Shown here: positions 10,654 to 23,200 of the stretch, one piece after another
Layout of the letters: each line of letters begins with the position of its first letter
Numbering within the stretch: position 1 is the first letter of the stretch
Assembly: GCA_947179485.1 (NCBI GenBank)
Contig: OX359247.1
Coordinates: forward strand, 13,182,588 to 13,246,587
Source: Allacma fusca
Lineage: Eukaryota; Arthropoda; Collembola; Symphypleona; Sminthuridae
Length of the DNA stretch: 64,000 nucleotides
Direction: 5' to 3'
Notes under the pieces: model-generated
The model's database searches: none
The model's input: only the letters and a program-made list of their open reading frames with translations
Told to the model about the DNA's origin: nothing
Translations under genes and position numbers: made by a program

Positions 10654-12122
10654 TTAAATCTTCTTCCAAAGTAATTCTATAGGCTGATGCTCTTTCCGCT
10701 GAATGGTCTCGAGAACAATTTTATAGCAATCTTGATGCACCACTTCGATTGGCCTACTCGCCTCGATTACCTAAAAGGCAGAGAAATACAAATGGTTTGC
10801 TGAGTAAAACACGAGTGAGAATTCAAGCGAAAAATAGTAACACCCATTAGATAACGACAATAAGATGTAGTAAGTGGGAAATTGCAGTAGATTAATGATG
10901 TTAATGATTGCTAAATACTTCATGCCGACTTGCACAAAGATGACTTGAATTGAAAACGAAATTCTTTTCACTCATCATTCTTCATTTGGTTTCCTCGCTA
11001 ACAGTTATAGTGGAGTATTAACTTTGAGATTGTTAAGGGATAACACGATCAAATTCTTTACCTAAACTAGTACGTTTCAATAACATTGCTCTAAAATAAA
11101 GTGACAGTGTTTTAAATCAATTTTAAAAACATTAAAAACAAGAAAGGAATATGTGAACTTAGGAAGTTAACAAAAGATCCTTTTCCACATTGAAGATACT
11201 TTAATCCAGATTTGTTCTAAAAATTAATGTTCAAAACTGTAAAGAAAAACTAAAAGAAACAACGAACCCAATTCTAGGTAGCTACACTTACATGCCAGTA
11301 GGAATCATCTTTCAGCTTCCAAAAAATGTCTTTCACTTTCTCTTGAAATTCTATGTTTTCATAACGCTCTTGTCCATAATCACCCCTTTGCGACGCAATT
11401 TTTTTGTCTAAATTTAAATAAATAACTGCATCCGGCTTCGGTAATCCCACATCAGGGGCACGGCACCACTCTAGATCCATTCCCTGCAATCCATAAAAAA
11501 CTGCATATTACAACGAAAACAAACACCACGGTGCCAAATGCCACCATAAACACTCCTTATTTTCATAACTTCTAACCTTAGCCCCTGAAAAAGCGATTCC
11601 CGAATACGCATATCGATCAACAACAATAGATTCGCCTCTTGCCAAAGTAGCTTTAATTTCAGGGCTATATTTAGAAACCAAACCATTATTTCATTTGTTA
11701 TTCACAATATCAACGTAAACACAACTTCACAAAGAAGCCCAAATCAACAAAGACACTCACACCAATTCCCACCGGTTAGCAGAGAAAAGAAGGTGAACAG
11801 CTTCGTCCTTCAACTCAATTTGTTTTCTCAAATACTGGTCAATAATACCCCCGATGGTCGTAGTACGATCTAAAAACGCCATAAATCACTCATTTCATTA
11901 AGATATTTTACATTACATAATACATTAAAATATTACAACCATTTTAATAAATATTTTATTCTAAGTGCTTACAAACGTTTTGCACAAACCTGGGAAATTC
12001 ATGAGTCGAATGCCCTTCCCAGTTTTCGTGACGGAATCCAGCATCATTTTTGCTTGGGTGGATTTACCCGCTTTGTCGCATCCTTCAAGGACGATTAAGG
12101 CACCTCTCCTGGTCATTACCAT
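10654..12122 (-). CDS. DTYMK: thymidylate kinase (dTMP kinase), complete
   Basis: There are five coding exons on the minus strand: 12122-11990, 11869-11761, 11664-11577, 11483-11292 and 10770-10654. Together they give 639 nt or 212 aa, the same length as human DTYMK. The enzyme phosphorylates dTMP to dTDP with ATP in dTTP synthesis. Visible motifs are the P-loop GCDKAGKST (residues 14-22), [10 protein letters not shown], the DRYAYSG motif at 97-103 (substrate-binding Asp-Arg), DVGLPKPD, and a lid-like [10 protein letters not shown] segment. Splice phases 1, 2, 0 and 0 close exactly. The first donor is the less usual GTTTGT. The ATG directly follows a pyrimidine-rich TTGTGCACAG, so an upstream non-coding exon is likely. 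A second ATG six bases on would start MTRRGA. The gene is convergent with zinc-finger copy B and divergent from ALG12. Family assignment is near certain. Confidence 0.95.
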
Positions 12123-14491
12123 CTGTGCACAACAACAACAAAATAAAAGCAATTACAAAAAATTCGGCCTCTACAAATGACCACACAAATAAAACTTCAC
12201 AATAAAAATCCCAATAATAAAAATAAGCATGTATTAACCATTACTTAATGTGTATTCTCTCTCTTTTTAATTAAGAAAAATCTTCTCTTTTACCACAATG
12301 CCCCACTTTGTTGTAGATTTTTAAAACCAAGTTTTCGAAGGATTTCTGCTTGTCCATATCCCTCTTTTAAGAAAAATATCATTCTCTTTCCTTTTGGTAG
12401 ACGAATTTCCTGTCAGATGTCAGATGGTGTTTCTATTCTCAAAGTTTAGCAAAGAATGGAGGGAATTCATACAGTGACATTGGTAATTGGTATTATATAT
12501 GGACTGAGTCAAAGGTGTACAAATAACTCCGCCTAGCCTCCATTCTTCATATATGGGGAAGGCCTAGTCTATGTAAATCTTTTGAAAAAATAGTTCAATT
12601 TAGTGTACATCCCTTCTACATTTCTCACTTTAAACGTTTTTTGCTGCCCGTACTACTTAAATGCGTTCAATGGTTCTCCAATCACTAGAAACCCTGCCTC
12701 AAGATGCGGGGGTATGGAATCGAAATGACCCTAAGAGCAGAACAGTTTGTCGATCTCACCTTGGTTTTAACCGGAATTCGTTCCCAAGTTTTACAACGTT
12801 GGCCAAAAGATTGCCATCACTTAATTCACAAACTAAATACCATAAGAAGCATTTTCCATACTCTAAACAAGAATTATTAATGTATTAACTGACTGCTACT
12901 GCTGTAGTGATTTTCGTGAACGTACATAAATATATTACATTCATGCCAGCTCTACACATATATGCACCTTGCTCATTACGAACTTAATTATTTTCCAGTA
13001 TTAAATTGAGGCGAGCACACAAACTTCAAAAAATGCCTTGCCCCCTACAAACATCCAACAAATAGGCCTACATGTAGGATAGACGGACACCTTTGGACTG
13101 AATACTGAATATTTCCAAAACTTTTGTTACAACAAACTGGCAATAACCAGTTACATTTACAATTCCAATAATTTAATATTTAAATTCCCTACTACAGTTG
13201 CAAAATAATTACACGTGGATCCAATTTAAACAGTCAGTAACTACACCCCTTAATTATAGGATATTGTACAATCCTAGTCAATTTTTTAAATGTTTGTTTA
13301 CAAGTAATCAAATAGAGGACAAATATAGTAAGCTTCAGTAACTATTACCTTACGTGACCGGAAGTGGGAATGTTGGAAATTATGGTAGTAAATAATGATC
13401 GATGTCCAGTTACTTCAGGAAGAAGATTTCTATAGGCGTATCTTCATAAAATGACTTATCTCGTTCCAGGGAAACAAACAACTGAGGATAACTCCCACTC
13501 ACTGAGTCTCTGGATGTTTAGAACTGCCAGTGAAGCCAAGAGCAACTTCAGCTTATTAAGTAAGTTCCTTGTCCTATCTTTTTCCATGAGTTTCGCGCTG
13601 AATTTTGAAGCGGAATGGTAAGTGGTTGACTGCTTTGTTCCACAGTGATGATGTAATGTATGAAAGGTCAGGAAAGGTCAGTGTCACATTTATTTGTAGT
13701 CATCTCTATTTTTTTAACCTTCAATCGCCAGGTGTGAATGTGTTCAGTGAAGTTGTACTTATTAATAGATTGTCATTTCCTGAAACTGAATGAGACACTT
13801 GCAGTTTAATCAGACCGATACCAAGATTGCATTTGTTTTTATATGATTATACACTGATGTTGCTGGAATTTGTTGTTTAATTTCTGAAAAATTAATTTGC
13901 TGACAGTGACGGATTAATTGATAGCTTTAGGTATCTGTTTTGGGGGTTGGGATGTTGGGAATATGGACATTGGGATGACATTCGTCAAGTGTGATAGTGT
14001 TGTGTTAAAGTTGTGATCATTTGAGTAACATTAACAAATAGTTATATTCTTTTTAACTAATTAATAATTGAATGTAATTTTTTTTTACAGGACTGAAGAA
14101 GGAATGAGACACGAGGATGTAATTACAACGTTAATGTAATTGTAAAGCTCCGGATGTGTGTGGCTTAATTCCAATATTTCCAATCAGTGAGCTTTGTTAT
14201 TGTCCGAACACCCGCGCTTGGATTTGACCGATTGCACGTCAACACGACGAGACACACACATGGTGGAGTGATTTGTGAGAACTCTGATGTCTATTTGGGA
14301 TCCTGGGAACTTGTGTACATAGATGGGATTTTTTATCTGAATACTTTCAGATAGCGGATTATAGGTGTACACTTGATAGTTTGAATGAACGTCGTTCGTA
14401 CTTGATAGTCAATGGATCTGTGCTCATTTTGAAGACATATTTAATTAGATAGGTATAAGGTATTAGGTATAAGTAGTGCCAAACTGGAAAA
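12123..14491. other. divergent intergenic region between DTYMK and ALG12
   Basis: No coding sequence is supported. Both flanking genes point outward, so their promoters should be here. The most CpG-bearing part is about 14200-14260 (ACACCCGCGCTTGG, GCACGTCAACACGACGAG), some 250 bases upstream of the ALG12 ATG. The DTYMK 5' non-coding exon should lie just right of 12122 but has no clear donor. Confidence 0.45.
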
Positions 14492-17400
14492 ATGGGGAAG
14501 AAAAGCAAGAAGGAAAAAAATGATGATGACTTTGACTTTTCCCCGGAAGTTATCCTTAGGGCCGTGAGTTTAATTCATATTTGCACGGCTCCACTCACCA
14601 AAGTTGAAGAGAGCTTTAATCTTCAAGCTATTCATGACATACTGTTTCACCGGGCGGATATTCAGAAAGTAAGTTATTCGGGATTTCGTTTAGGTTATGC
14701 GTTGTTTGATTGATTAATGATCAGTTGGAGGATCAATTGTGATTATGCCGGCTGTTCTTTGGTTTTGTGTTTATTGTTGTCGTTTATTTCAGTATGACCA
14801 TCTGGAATTCCCTGGAGTTGTTCCGAGGACGTTTATTGGACCTCTCGTGATCGCTTTGTTCTCATCCCCGATTGTTACGCCGTCACGGATGTTTTTTTCC
14901 AAGTTTGCAGCACAAATTATAAGTATGTTGGATAAATTAATAATAACTAATATGGAAGTGGAAACTCAAATAATGTAAAAGCGGAGTGTCAACTCAAGGG
15001 AGTCGTAAGGTACTGGCAAAAAGGCCTGGTTGTGCGGGTCTCCAGGAGGTCTTACGTCTTAGTCAATTTTAATGTGTTTATTGAATTGTTACGAATCTGA
15101 GAGTTTACGTACGAGTTTGAGCTCATATTTCATGCACTGAAACCTTAGCAAGCCGATCAGTCGTTCCCTGTAAATAATTTTGTTAATTCTAGCTTGATAC
15201 AAATTTTATGAACTTCAAAATTTGGTGTCAAGAATCTATACACTAGGCAATCAGGACACATATGAACGCTTGGATTGTAGGTAATAAGATATGAAAAGGA
15301 AACTCCGAATGTGGCTAGGAGACTGAAACACTGGTGGATTGTGTTTAGTGTGTATCACACAGTGTGTTGATTGAATTTAGTGGAAAGCTGGAAAATTTTG
15401 CTCATCAGATTGTCGGACAGGGTATCTCGGTTGTGCAACTGGAGGAATCTTTTGTGTGGTGACAGGTTGACCTGGTCGCGAAATATTTTTAAAAAGTTGG
15501 CCACCTGATGCCCAAAGTTGTTCCCGGCAAGCCGGGAAGCATATTTGGCCCATCATACATTCGGAACTATTTCACCTCAACGTCAGCACGCTGAGCCAGT
15601 ATTTCCATTGTCACCACCAGCAGGATTTTTTAAAAGTTGAATTTCGACATTACTGAATTTTTATTAAAATTAATTGTTTAAACGATAATATTTGAAGTTG
15701 TCGACCAGTAGATTTAAAGGTTTTTTTTCAAACAAGCACAACATGGCTTCGCTAATACTTTAGTTAGAGGCAGTGTGTTGCAAGGTTTTACGTAATGACA
15801 AATCAAAGTAAAAAATCACATAATGCTCACTTTCTTTATTTTCGCTAAATCGGCAATACAACAAGCTCCTGTAGATCTGACTGTCGTTGCATTTTTCATA
15901 TTGAGATAAAATTTGAATTTCACGCCGTGCTAATTTTTTCGATAATCGAGAGTAACAGCAATGTTGAAACAGCTTGTTGTTCATTGGTCACAACCGTTGT
16001 TTGATTCCAATATTCTTTTTTTAAGTTTTAACTTTTGACCACATTATTAGTTGGAATCTGGAAATCACAAACTTGCTTGGAAATCAGTTTGTTAGCCCGT
16101 ACCGATTTTTCGGAGTATGAGCAGAATATATTTATGTTGCTGGTTTTGTGATTATTTAAATGTGTTCCTTTTTTGTTTACCAGTTCGAATTTGCTTGAGC
16201 GAATTTGTCATTCGAGGATTCCAAAAGTTTCGCGAGAGTATTTCAAAAGAATTTGGACGGCCGTTTGCGCTGTGGTTGGTTCTTATAACAGCGTCTCAGT
16301 TCCATTTGATGTTTTATTTGGGAAGGACATTACCGAACACTTTGGCAATGCCTGCAGGTATGATAATGGAATATTGTGTCATAGACTAATGAATCAAATT
16401 ATTTTGAATATATTCATAATTTGAAAGTAAATAATAGTAATAAATATAATTTGGATTTTAGCATTACTAGCGATTCATTACTGGATTAAAGGAAACCACA
16501 AAATGCTGATTCTAATGGGGGGCATAGATACTATAATTTTTAGATCAGAGCTGGCCATGCTTTTTGGATTCATAATGCTATTTGAGTTATATCATGCAAG
16601 AGTTACTTTGTTCAGGTTTGTCATATTCGTGTAGTATAAATCATTACAGACGTAAAATCACATTCTGAAAAAATTCATCAAGTAATACTACTAACGGTAT
16701 TTCTACACGACGAGAAAATAATTAGGTTTGTTTCATGTTTGTAGCTGCATAAAATATGGAATTCCTGTGGCTATTTTGACTGTTGGCTGTAGTGTTTTGG
16801 TGGATTCAATTTTTTGGCAGCGTCTGTTGTGGCCAGAAGGTGAAGTATTTTGGTTCAACACAATAATGAATCAAAGCCACAAATGGGGAGTAAGTATTAT
16901 ACAAAATCACGCTATTTAATTTTTCTTGCCTTTAAATTCGGTACCGTTGTTTCATTACTGGAATTTTATAAATTATTGCAGACACAACCTTTTTTGTGGT
17001 ACTTTTATTCAGCACTACCCCGAGCTATGGCTACATCCGTTCTTTTAGTTCCTTATGGTTTGTACGTCAATCCAAGAGTTAGAAACTTAATTTTTCCTTG
17101 CTTTTTGTTTGTATTTTTCTTCAGTTTTCTCCCACACAAAGAGTTACGTTTTATATTTTATGTCATCCCCGTTTTTAATGTTGCTGCTGCTGCAACTTGC
17201 GATCGTTTGTGGAAGAATCGGGGAAAGAGTTTTGTTCACGCTCTAATCTCTGTCGGCGTCATTTTTCATCTTGTTGTCAATGGTGTGTTCTCAACTGGGA
17301 TGCTTATTGTATCCAGTAAAAATTACCCAGGTGGCAATGCTCTTCTGAAATTACATCAAGTGGAATCCCTCGACTCAAAATTGAATCTCCATATCGATGT

Positions 17401-17803
17401 TTATTCTGCGCAGACAGGAATTTCAAGGTTTATGGAACTGTCGCCAAATTGGAGGTAAGTGTATTTATCAAGCAAAAACAACAGTCCCTTATAACTATAC
17501 TACCAGTACTTTGAAACAGTATTTTTGATTAATGTACGGCTTTTTTGTTTTATTCAAAGATACAACAAATCTGAAATTATAGTCCCTGGTTCAGAAGAGA
17601 TGATGGAGTTCACGCATTTAATCGTAGGGGCTGAAGACATTCAAAGTCGATACATGTATTATAAAACTCATGAAACGATTATATCTGTCGAAGGTTACAG
17701 CGGAATCGATATGAATCTAAACAGATTTCCTCCTATTAGAATAAAAACTGAAACACTAGTTTTAGTTCTAAGAAAATTGCCAAAATCTGCTCCAGCAGAA
17801 TAA
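14492..17803 (+). CDS. ALG12: ALG12 alpha-1,6-mannosyltransferase, complete
   Basis: There are seven coding exons: 14492-14668, 14793-14922, 16184-16357, 16462-16615, 16745-16889, 16982-17454 and 17560-17803. They total 1497 nt or 498 aa (human ~488), and all phases (0,1,1,2,0,2) close. ALG12 is the ER multi-pass glycosyltransferase (family GT22) that adds the eighth mannose to dolichol-linked Man7GlcNAc2, using dolichol-P-mannose. Diagnostic blocks are [11 protein letters not shown] (36-46), [12 protein letters not shown] (61-72), [15 protein letters not shown], a [11 protein letters not shown] loop, [10 protein letters not shown], and the family HKELRF motif at 312-317. The C-terminal part has [13 protein letters not shown] and [14 protein letters not shown]. 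Hydrophobic membrane segments alternate through the protein. The N-terminus is Lys/Asp-rich ([16 protein letters not shown]). Intron 2 is the only long one (~1.26 kb). PIG-B and ALG9 are related, but the blocks match ALG12 best. Confidence 0.95.
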
Positions 17804-17899
17804 TGTTGTGATTTGTGAATTATAATTTCCAATAATTCCTTGCGTAGTTTCCTACCAGCGAAAATTGTTGCCTAATTTATTGAAACGTTACCACTATAA

Positions 17900-17905
17900 A
17901 ATAAA
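17900..17905 (+). terminator. poly(A) signal of ALG12
   Basis: AATAAA lies 97 bases past the ALG12 stop codon, at a typical distance. A nearby ATTAAA-type word around 18075 could be an alternative. Confidence 0.55.
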
Positions 17906-18538
17906 CAACTCGATGTTCTAAAGGAAGAAAATTTGGGCATTATTAATGTTGAATGTACTTACATATTAAAGGTTCATGTAAAATGTGCTATCAGTATACA
18001 ATATACATTTATATTAATTTCCTTTTTATGCTACTATACCGCTTTTTTGAATAATAACTTGTAAATCCGAATTTCTATTAAAGAAATCTGTGCTAAAGTA
18101 AGTGCAAATCATCCATTCTCCGACGAGGCAGTACCTTAACGGTTAGCATGTGCTTACCACCAGAATCCAACATACATGTTTATACGTGCTACTAAAAGTG
18201 ATATAAACTTCCCACAGGGGGCTCCTGCTACATTAAAACTCTTTCAGCGGCAGTGCCTGTCTTTTTACCCTTTTTTACCCTGATGCCCTGATCTTGGAAG
18301 TTAGGTTAATTAAAGTACTTCCACAAGGGTTGACAATGAGTGGAGTAAATATATACTGACTCCATATTTGTAGTATAAAAACTCCATTTTGCCTGGCATC
18401 CGTTATATAATTATTATTACTTATAGGTAAATACTTACTTGCGACTCGCAAGTTGCGAGTGTATTTAGAGATTGGCCGAATCTGTCTGAATTGGCAAAAT
18501 TGGCAATCTACGAGATGCTCTTTTAATGCTGTTTTCCT
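17906..18538. other. spacer between convergent ALG12 and DNALI1
   Basis: No gene is seen. The spacer contains overlapping inverted repeats at 18437-18460. It also has a faintly tRNA-like phrase near 18130-18170 (CCTTAACGGTTAGCATGTGC) that lacks a T-arm. Confidence 0.45.
18437..18460. repeat. overlapping competing inverted repeats
   Basis: ACTCGCAA-G-TTGCGAGT (18444-18460) is a perfect 17-bp palindrome. Its left arm overlaps a second hairpin, ACTTGCG-ACT-CGCAAGT (18437-18453). Only one of the two structures can form at a time. Confidence 0.7.
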
Positions 18539-18544
18539 TTTATT
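18539..18544 (-). terminator. poly(A) signal of DNALI1
   Basis: On the minus strand CAATAAAAGG (plus TTTATT) lies 106 bases past the stop at 18650. Confidence 0.55.
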
Positions 18545-18649
18545 GCTTTAAATTTTTCATCAGTTCTGTCCCCAATCCCCAAACAAAATAAGCTGATAGC
18601 TGTTCAGTAAAGAAATAGTAAAGTCTTGTTGTAATTACTCGTCTTGGAA

Positions 18650-20204
18650 CTATAATGAATCCTTTGTTGCAAAACCACCCTTTCGTGGAAGAATAATGCT
18701 TTCCAGTTTAGCCTTCAAATTTTGATTATTTTCTTTTAGAGTTGCTACTTGACGAGCATGCTTGGCCTTAATCACCTCAAATCTCATGATATTCTTTCTA
18801 TCAACACCGGCGTAAATCCGCTTGAGTTTTTCCAAACAGCACTTCTTTTTCTCAATGCGAAGTAATGTACTTTCTATCTTGGACTCCATGTCAACTTTAG
18901 TAGTCTCCGCTAAAAGGGCTTTACGAATACCACAGGCAGAGGAGCTTGCAAATAAGTTTTCATACTCCTTTATAGTCATATTTATCTCATTTCGAACCCG
19001 AACTAGTAGAAGGCCTCTCTCAATGCAAGCGATTGTACTTTCCCGAATTAGCTCATCTGTCATATTAATATTGGAAATGAATAAAAGTTGGAGTGGTAAT
19101 AGCTATACTAGCTGGATATATGATTAAGGCATTTTTTTTGAAAATACTACTGGGAGACCAGGGCTATCCGTGCAAGTAGAAACAACACCAGAAACATTAC
19201 GTACAGAGAACATACGATCAAATAAATCAACGAACATCTCCATGCTATTTACCATTAAGAAATATTAAGGCGATGATTCCTCACGTGTCTAACATTCCAT
19301 CTCATATGTAAGTAATCCATTGGATCAGCAACTTGTGTACGTGCACATTCACCTTAGTACACATTCACTGCCAGAGGCAAACATACATATGGTTTCACCA
19401 TTGACAAATCGAATCAAGTCAAACTTTTTGACGGAAGCAGTACAAAGATTTTGATTTCTGTCAGCGAATTTGAAGTCTTAAGCTGACTTTAAATTGGCTT
19501 AAAGTTACCAACTGTCATGAGTTAATACAATGTTATCTGTGCAGCCGTAATGCTTATTGTTAGCTCGGCTCTACCATCAGCTCAGCACGGAAAGAAAGTT
19601 CGGAATTACCGAAAAGTTCAGAGTACAACTTATGTCTTAGCGGACAAATTCCAGTCTCCCGAACTCTCGTCTGCTTCAAGTACATATCCAGACGGTCCTG
19701 GAGATTCATGATTTCCTGCCGTGTTGCCGGCATGTTGGAGACCGGAGTTCTCCAAACCCTTCCTTCTTTTTTTAATTCTTTCGGTGGCAAGATAGAATCC
19801 AGAACATTTTGCATCTCTTCCTTGGTCACTTCCCCATCCTTGTTCCTCAGTGTGCAGAAAGTCTCTGGGATTATTTTTGAATCCACTTCCATTTTCTCCA
19901 CTCTTTCCAAAACCATTGGGGGACAATCAGGATCGAATTTTATTAACTTTTGTTCCGGTGACAGTTGAGTAGCGTTGGGCGCGGCGTACATTGCAGCCCC
20001 AAATACCACCTCTTCCGCTGGAACTTCGTACGTTAGTCCGTACTGCCATTCGGAATATTTTAACGAGTTTTTAAGGCATGAATTGCATGACTAAAGGTTC
20101 TGTCAAATTATGATTACCTTGACCAGGGTATCGAATTCATACTGTATTTCATCCCCTTCATTAAGAAAAAGGACAGGCTGGCAGTCAGACTGGCGGAGAG
20201 ACAT
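18650..20204 (-). CDS. DNALI1: axonemal dynein light intermediate chain (p28), complete
   Basis: There are three coding exons on the minus strand: 20204-20118 (29 aa), 20042-19610 and 19056-18650. Phases 0 and 1 give 308 aa, longer than human (~260-280) because of the N-terminal part. DNALI1/p28 is a subunit of single-headed inner-arm dyneins of motile cilia and flagella. The conserved core is clear: SILPPKE (112-118), VSNMPATRQEI, LQDRLDMYLKQTRVRETGICPLR, then across the last junction YSELF-D-ELIRE, ERGLLLVRVRNEI and CGIRKALLAE. The C-terminal ~70 residues are a charged, coiled-coil-like stretch ending in LKAKLESIILPRKGG. The GAT (D) codon at the 19610/19056 junction is rebuilt by splicing and matches the family's FDELIRE. 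Exon 1 is the least certain part. It is supported by a good donor (AAG/GTAATC) and the LVKY junction, which resembles the family's LLKY start. Confidence 0.92.
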
Positions 20205-23200
20205 TTTGCTTGAACTTGTTCTTGTTCTAATCTTGGACGGTGTAATGAGGCTTGGACAATCGATTGCATACAAAAACTGCAACGAATGATCTTGTGGGAT
20301 AAGAACAAGAAGTAGATCTTTTATATTAAAATGTTTTATTTTGAATCTACAAAAATTGTAATACTATTAAAAAAAATAAATGGCATTACATTTCAATTAA
20401 TAATTACAAGGTAAGGCTAAGACTATCGTGAATCGTGACTTTGTCACTCGTCTTCGTTTCAACTATATTAAATTCAACGCCTATGAATTATACGAGCGGG
20501 CTGTGTTGTAATGTAAAAATGTAATACTGTAAATACATAACGGTATTTAATTCTATGTACATATTTTGTAGTTGGTTAAATTTAATTCATTGAGAAATAA
20601 CTCGTATTACTAGCATTAACTTCAACATGAAACGAAACTTTTTGGAAATCAAACTCTGATTTTATTGTCTTAAAATGTAAAGCTATAGGTTTTCCAAATC
20701 CCATTGCATTTTCATGCTGGTGATCATAGAAACATCTGAATATACAAAACTATGTATAAAACATTTCGCAAACGATAAAGTGCACGTATAAAGTGGACAA
20801 TACAGTAAAATTTTATTACATGTAAGGTATGTCCAAGGGTCCGGCTTATTTCGTCCCTTATAAACAGCAATCCTATTATGATTAGGTTGTACATTGTATT
20901 TCATAAATGGAACTTCTGGTGCGACAGAGAGAATAATTCTCTTATATGTAGCTATACAATCCTTATAAGCTGATCCCTTATACAGGACTTTTATTGTAAA
21001 AAATGATAAAAGTCATTTTCGAATCTACATGTAAATAAGTACGAACTGTCAGAATACTGTACTCCCAAATTGAACCAGAGATGTTCCATGAAACCCAGCT
21101 TTGATGAATCTGCTAGGTACAGACTATCCTACCTATAGTATGTGCTATGATCGAATGTTTGATTGATATAGTAATTTAAAAATTTAGACCTAGTTACATG
21201 AAACAGGTGAGGATTTTATTATATATAAAAAGACCCCACAGCCATTACAGGCACGTGATTTCCTGTCTTTTCTCCATTTATTTATTTACTCACTCAGCAC
21301 GACGACAAAGAGCGCACAAGGAACATGCACGAGCCATCCGATCCGGACCTCATGCAATCTATAATGTCCGTGAATACCCAATCTGAATCTATAGCTGGCT
21401 GGATTCAACAACCAGTTCTTAGGAACTGTTCGAAAAAGGATACAATACCTTGTTCGGAGACACCTTAAATGGCATTTTGTTAGAAGCATGTTTTTTTCCC
21501 ATCGGAGTAGACTCATCATCATCCAATTCCAGCCATATATACAAAAATCCATTTTAGTCAACTAGTGAGCAATATCACAGATGAAGAAAATAAGTAACTA
21601 CCAAAAAGAAGAAAAAAAAACATCAAGTGCCTTGAATGTCCCTTAATAAAGTACCAACACATTTTCTTATTCCGTAAATGATCATGCAGTATAAACTGTT
21701 TTCAATTCTGGCCAGGTAGGGGGAAAAAACTTAAATTAAATGCTCGCGTTTTTACTCAACTAAGTGATCGGGCGGTAAAAAGCCGGCTTGTGCCACATAG
21801 CCACAGCAGGGAGATGAAGTACTAAAAAGTAAATGTTTTTGTCCAAGTCATCGAATTTAACGATTTTAGTGCCACCATCACCACACCGGTAATTCTATAG
21901 ACAGCTTTCCTCACTTATAGCCAGAGCTGCTGATTCATGGCGAGTTGGCTGGAAATGTAGCCGGAACAGATACCTTTCCGTTTTCGTTTTTCACAGTGTT
22001 CGTAGACTTTACGCGTACTTCTAGAGCCGTGGTAATTAATAGTTGTGTTCCATATGGAATTAGTTGTGATAGGCGGGTTGGGGCGAGATAATAGTAATAA
22101 TAGGGTTATACCTTCGGTCACCTGTGGGGCGGATGACAGATGGAATTGATCGAAGTATAGGTGTGCTCCCATACAAGTACTTAAGCACAACTCTTCAAAA
22201 TACCTTCCCTCATACCATATGTATGTACCAAAATACAAGTCATTGGAACTTACTGGTTAAAAACAGTAATTCACATCAGTTCACTCACCATTTACAAGAA
22301 GTAAACCTGAGATTAAAATACATTGGCGGCAATTTTCCCCCTTATACAGATATAGACACTACTACTACTACTACTACTAACATTACAAGCCCAGTAAGTG
22401 AATGTAAATACCATTTATCTGTAATGCATGAGCCATAAGTGGCTTATTCGTGAATAGCTGTTTCCATCCAAAATTTAATCCGATAATCGAGGAAGCTAAC
22501 GTCAGTAGTTTTTTTCCGCTTCGTTGGCCAGGATACTTAAACTCATGCAGTTATGTGCATGCACTTTCTGCTCTCCTACTACTACATCCCATCCTATATA
22601 GGATCTGTAAATATGACATTCATGCCAGCATATAGGATCCGCTCACACTGTCAACTCTTATTCCGTCAGACAGGACAGGGAGTGCTGAAATCATAATTAC
22701 ACATTAAAAGGATAGAATTTTAACATTCGGGAGATATTAAATATACACATGCGGAAATTCAACTCAGGGTGAAACGATGATGAGTTGGTGTGAAAATTGG
22801 AACAAGGGATATCTAGCGCTAGGAACTGATGGTCTCCATTGTTTAGCCGTCATCTTGTCCATGTATGACTCGGCAGGATGTCGGCATGAACCAGCGTTAT
22901 CTTTGACAGTAGATGTCTTTGTGAAATTGACACGGTGCCCTGCCTCAGTAAAACTTTCTTCGTGTTCGCTCTTGGCTTTTCTTACGTCCATATATTAATA
23001 TACAAAATGAGTGTCTCTGCTGGGTACATGCATACAACGTGTCCGTAATGTATCCTGATCCTCTTCATCCCAATGTACAGTGCGGTCTGGTGTTTACTGC
23101 GTGGAGTCCCTACATAATTATGTTCATACAGTCCACTGAAGCTCTACGATAAAGCACCAAGATGGACAATAACGCCTTTTCTCTCAAGGGATGCCCTAGC

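Noticed and set aside
18121-18190. tRNA/SINE-like phrase CCTTAACGGTTAGCATGTGC
   Set aside because: It resembles an A-box region, but there is no B-box (GGTTCGANNCC) at the right distance, no acceptor stem and no second copy seen.
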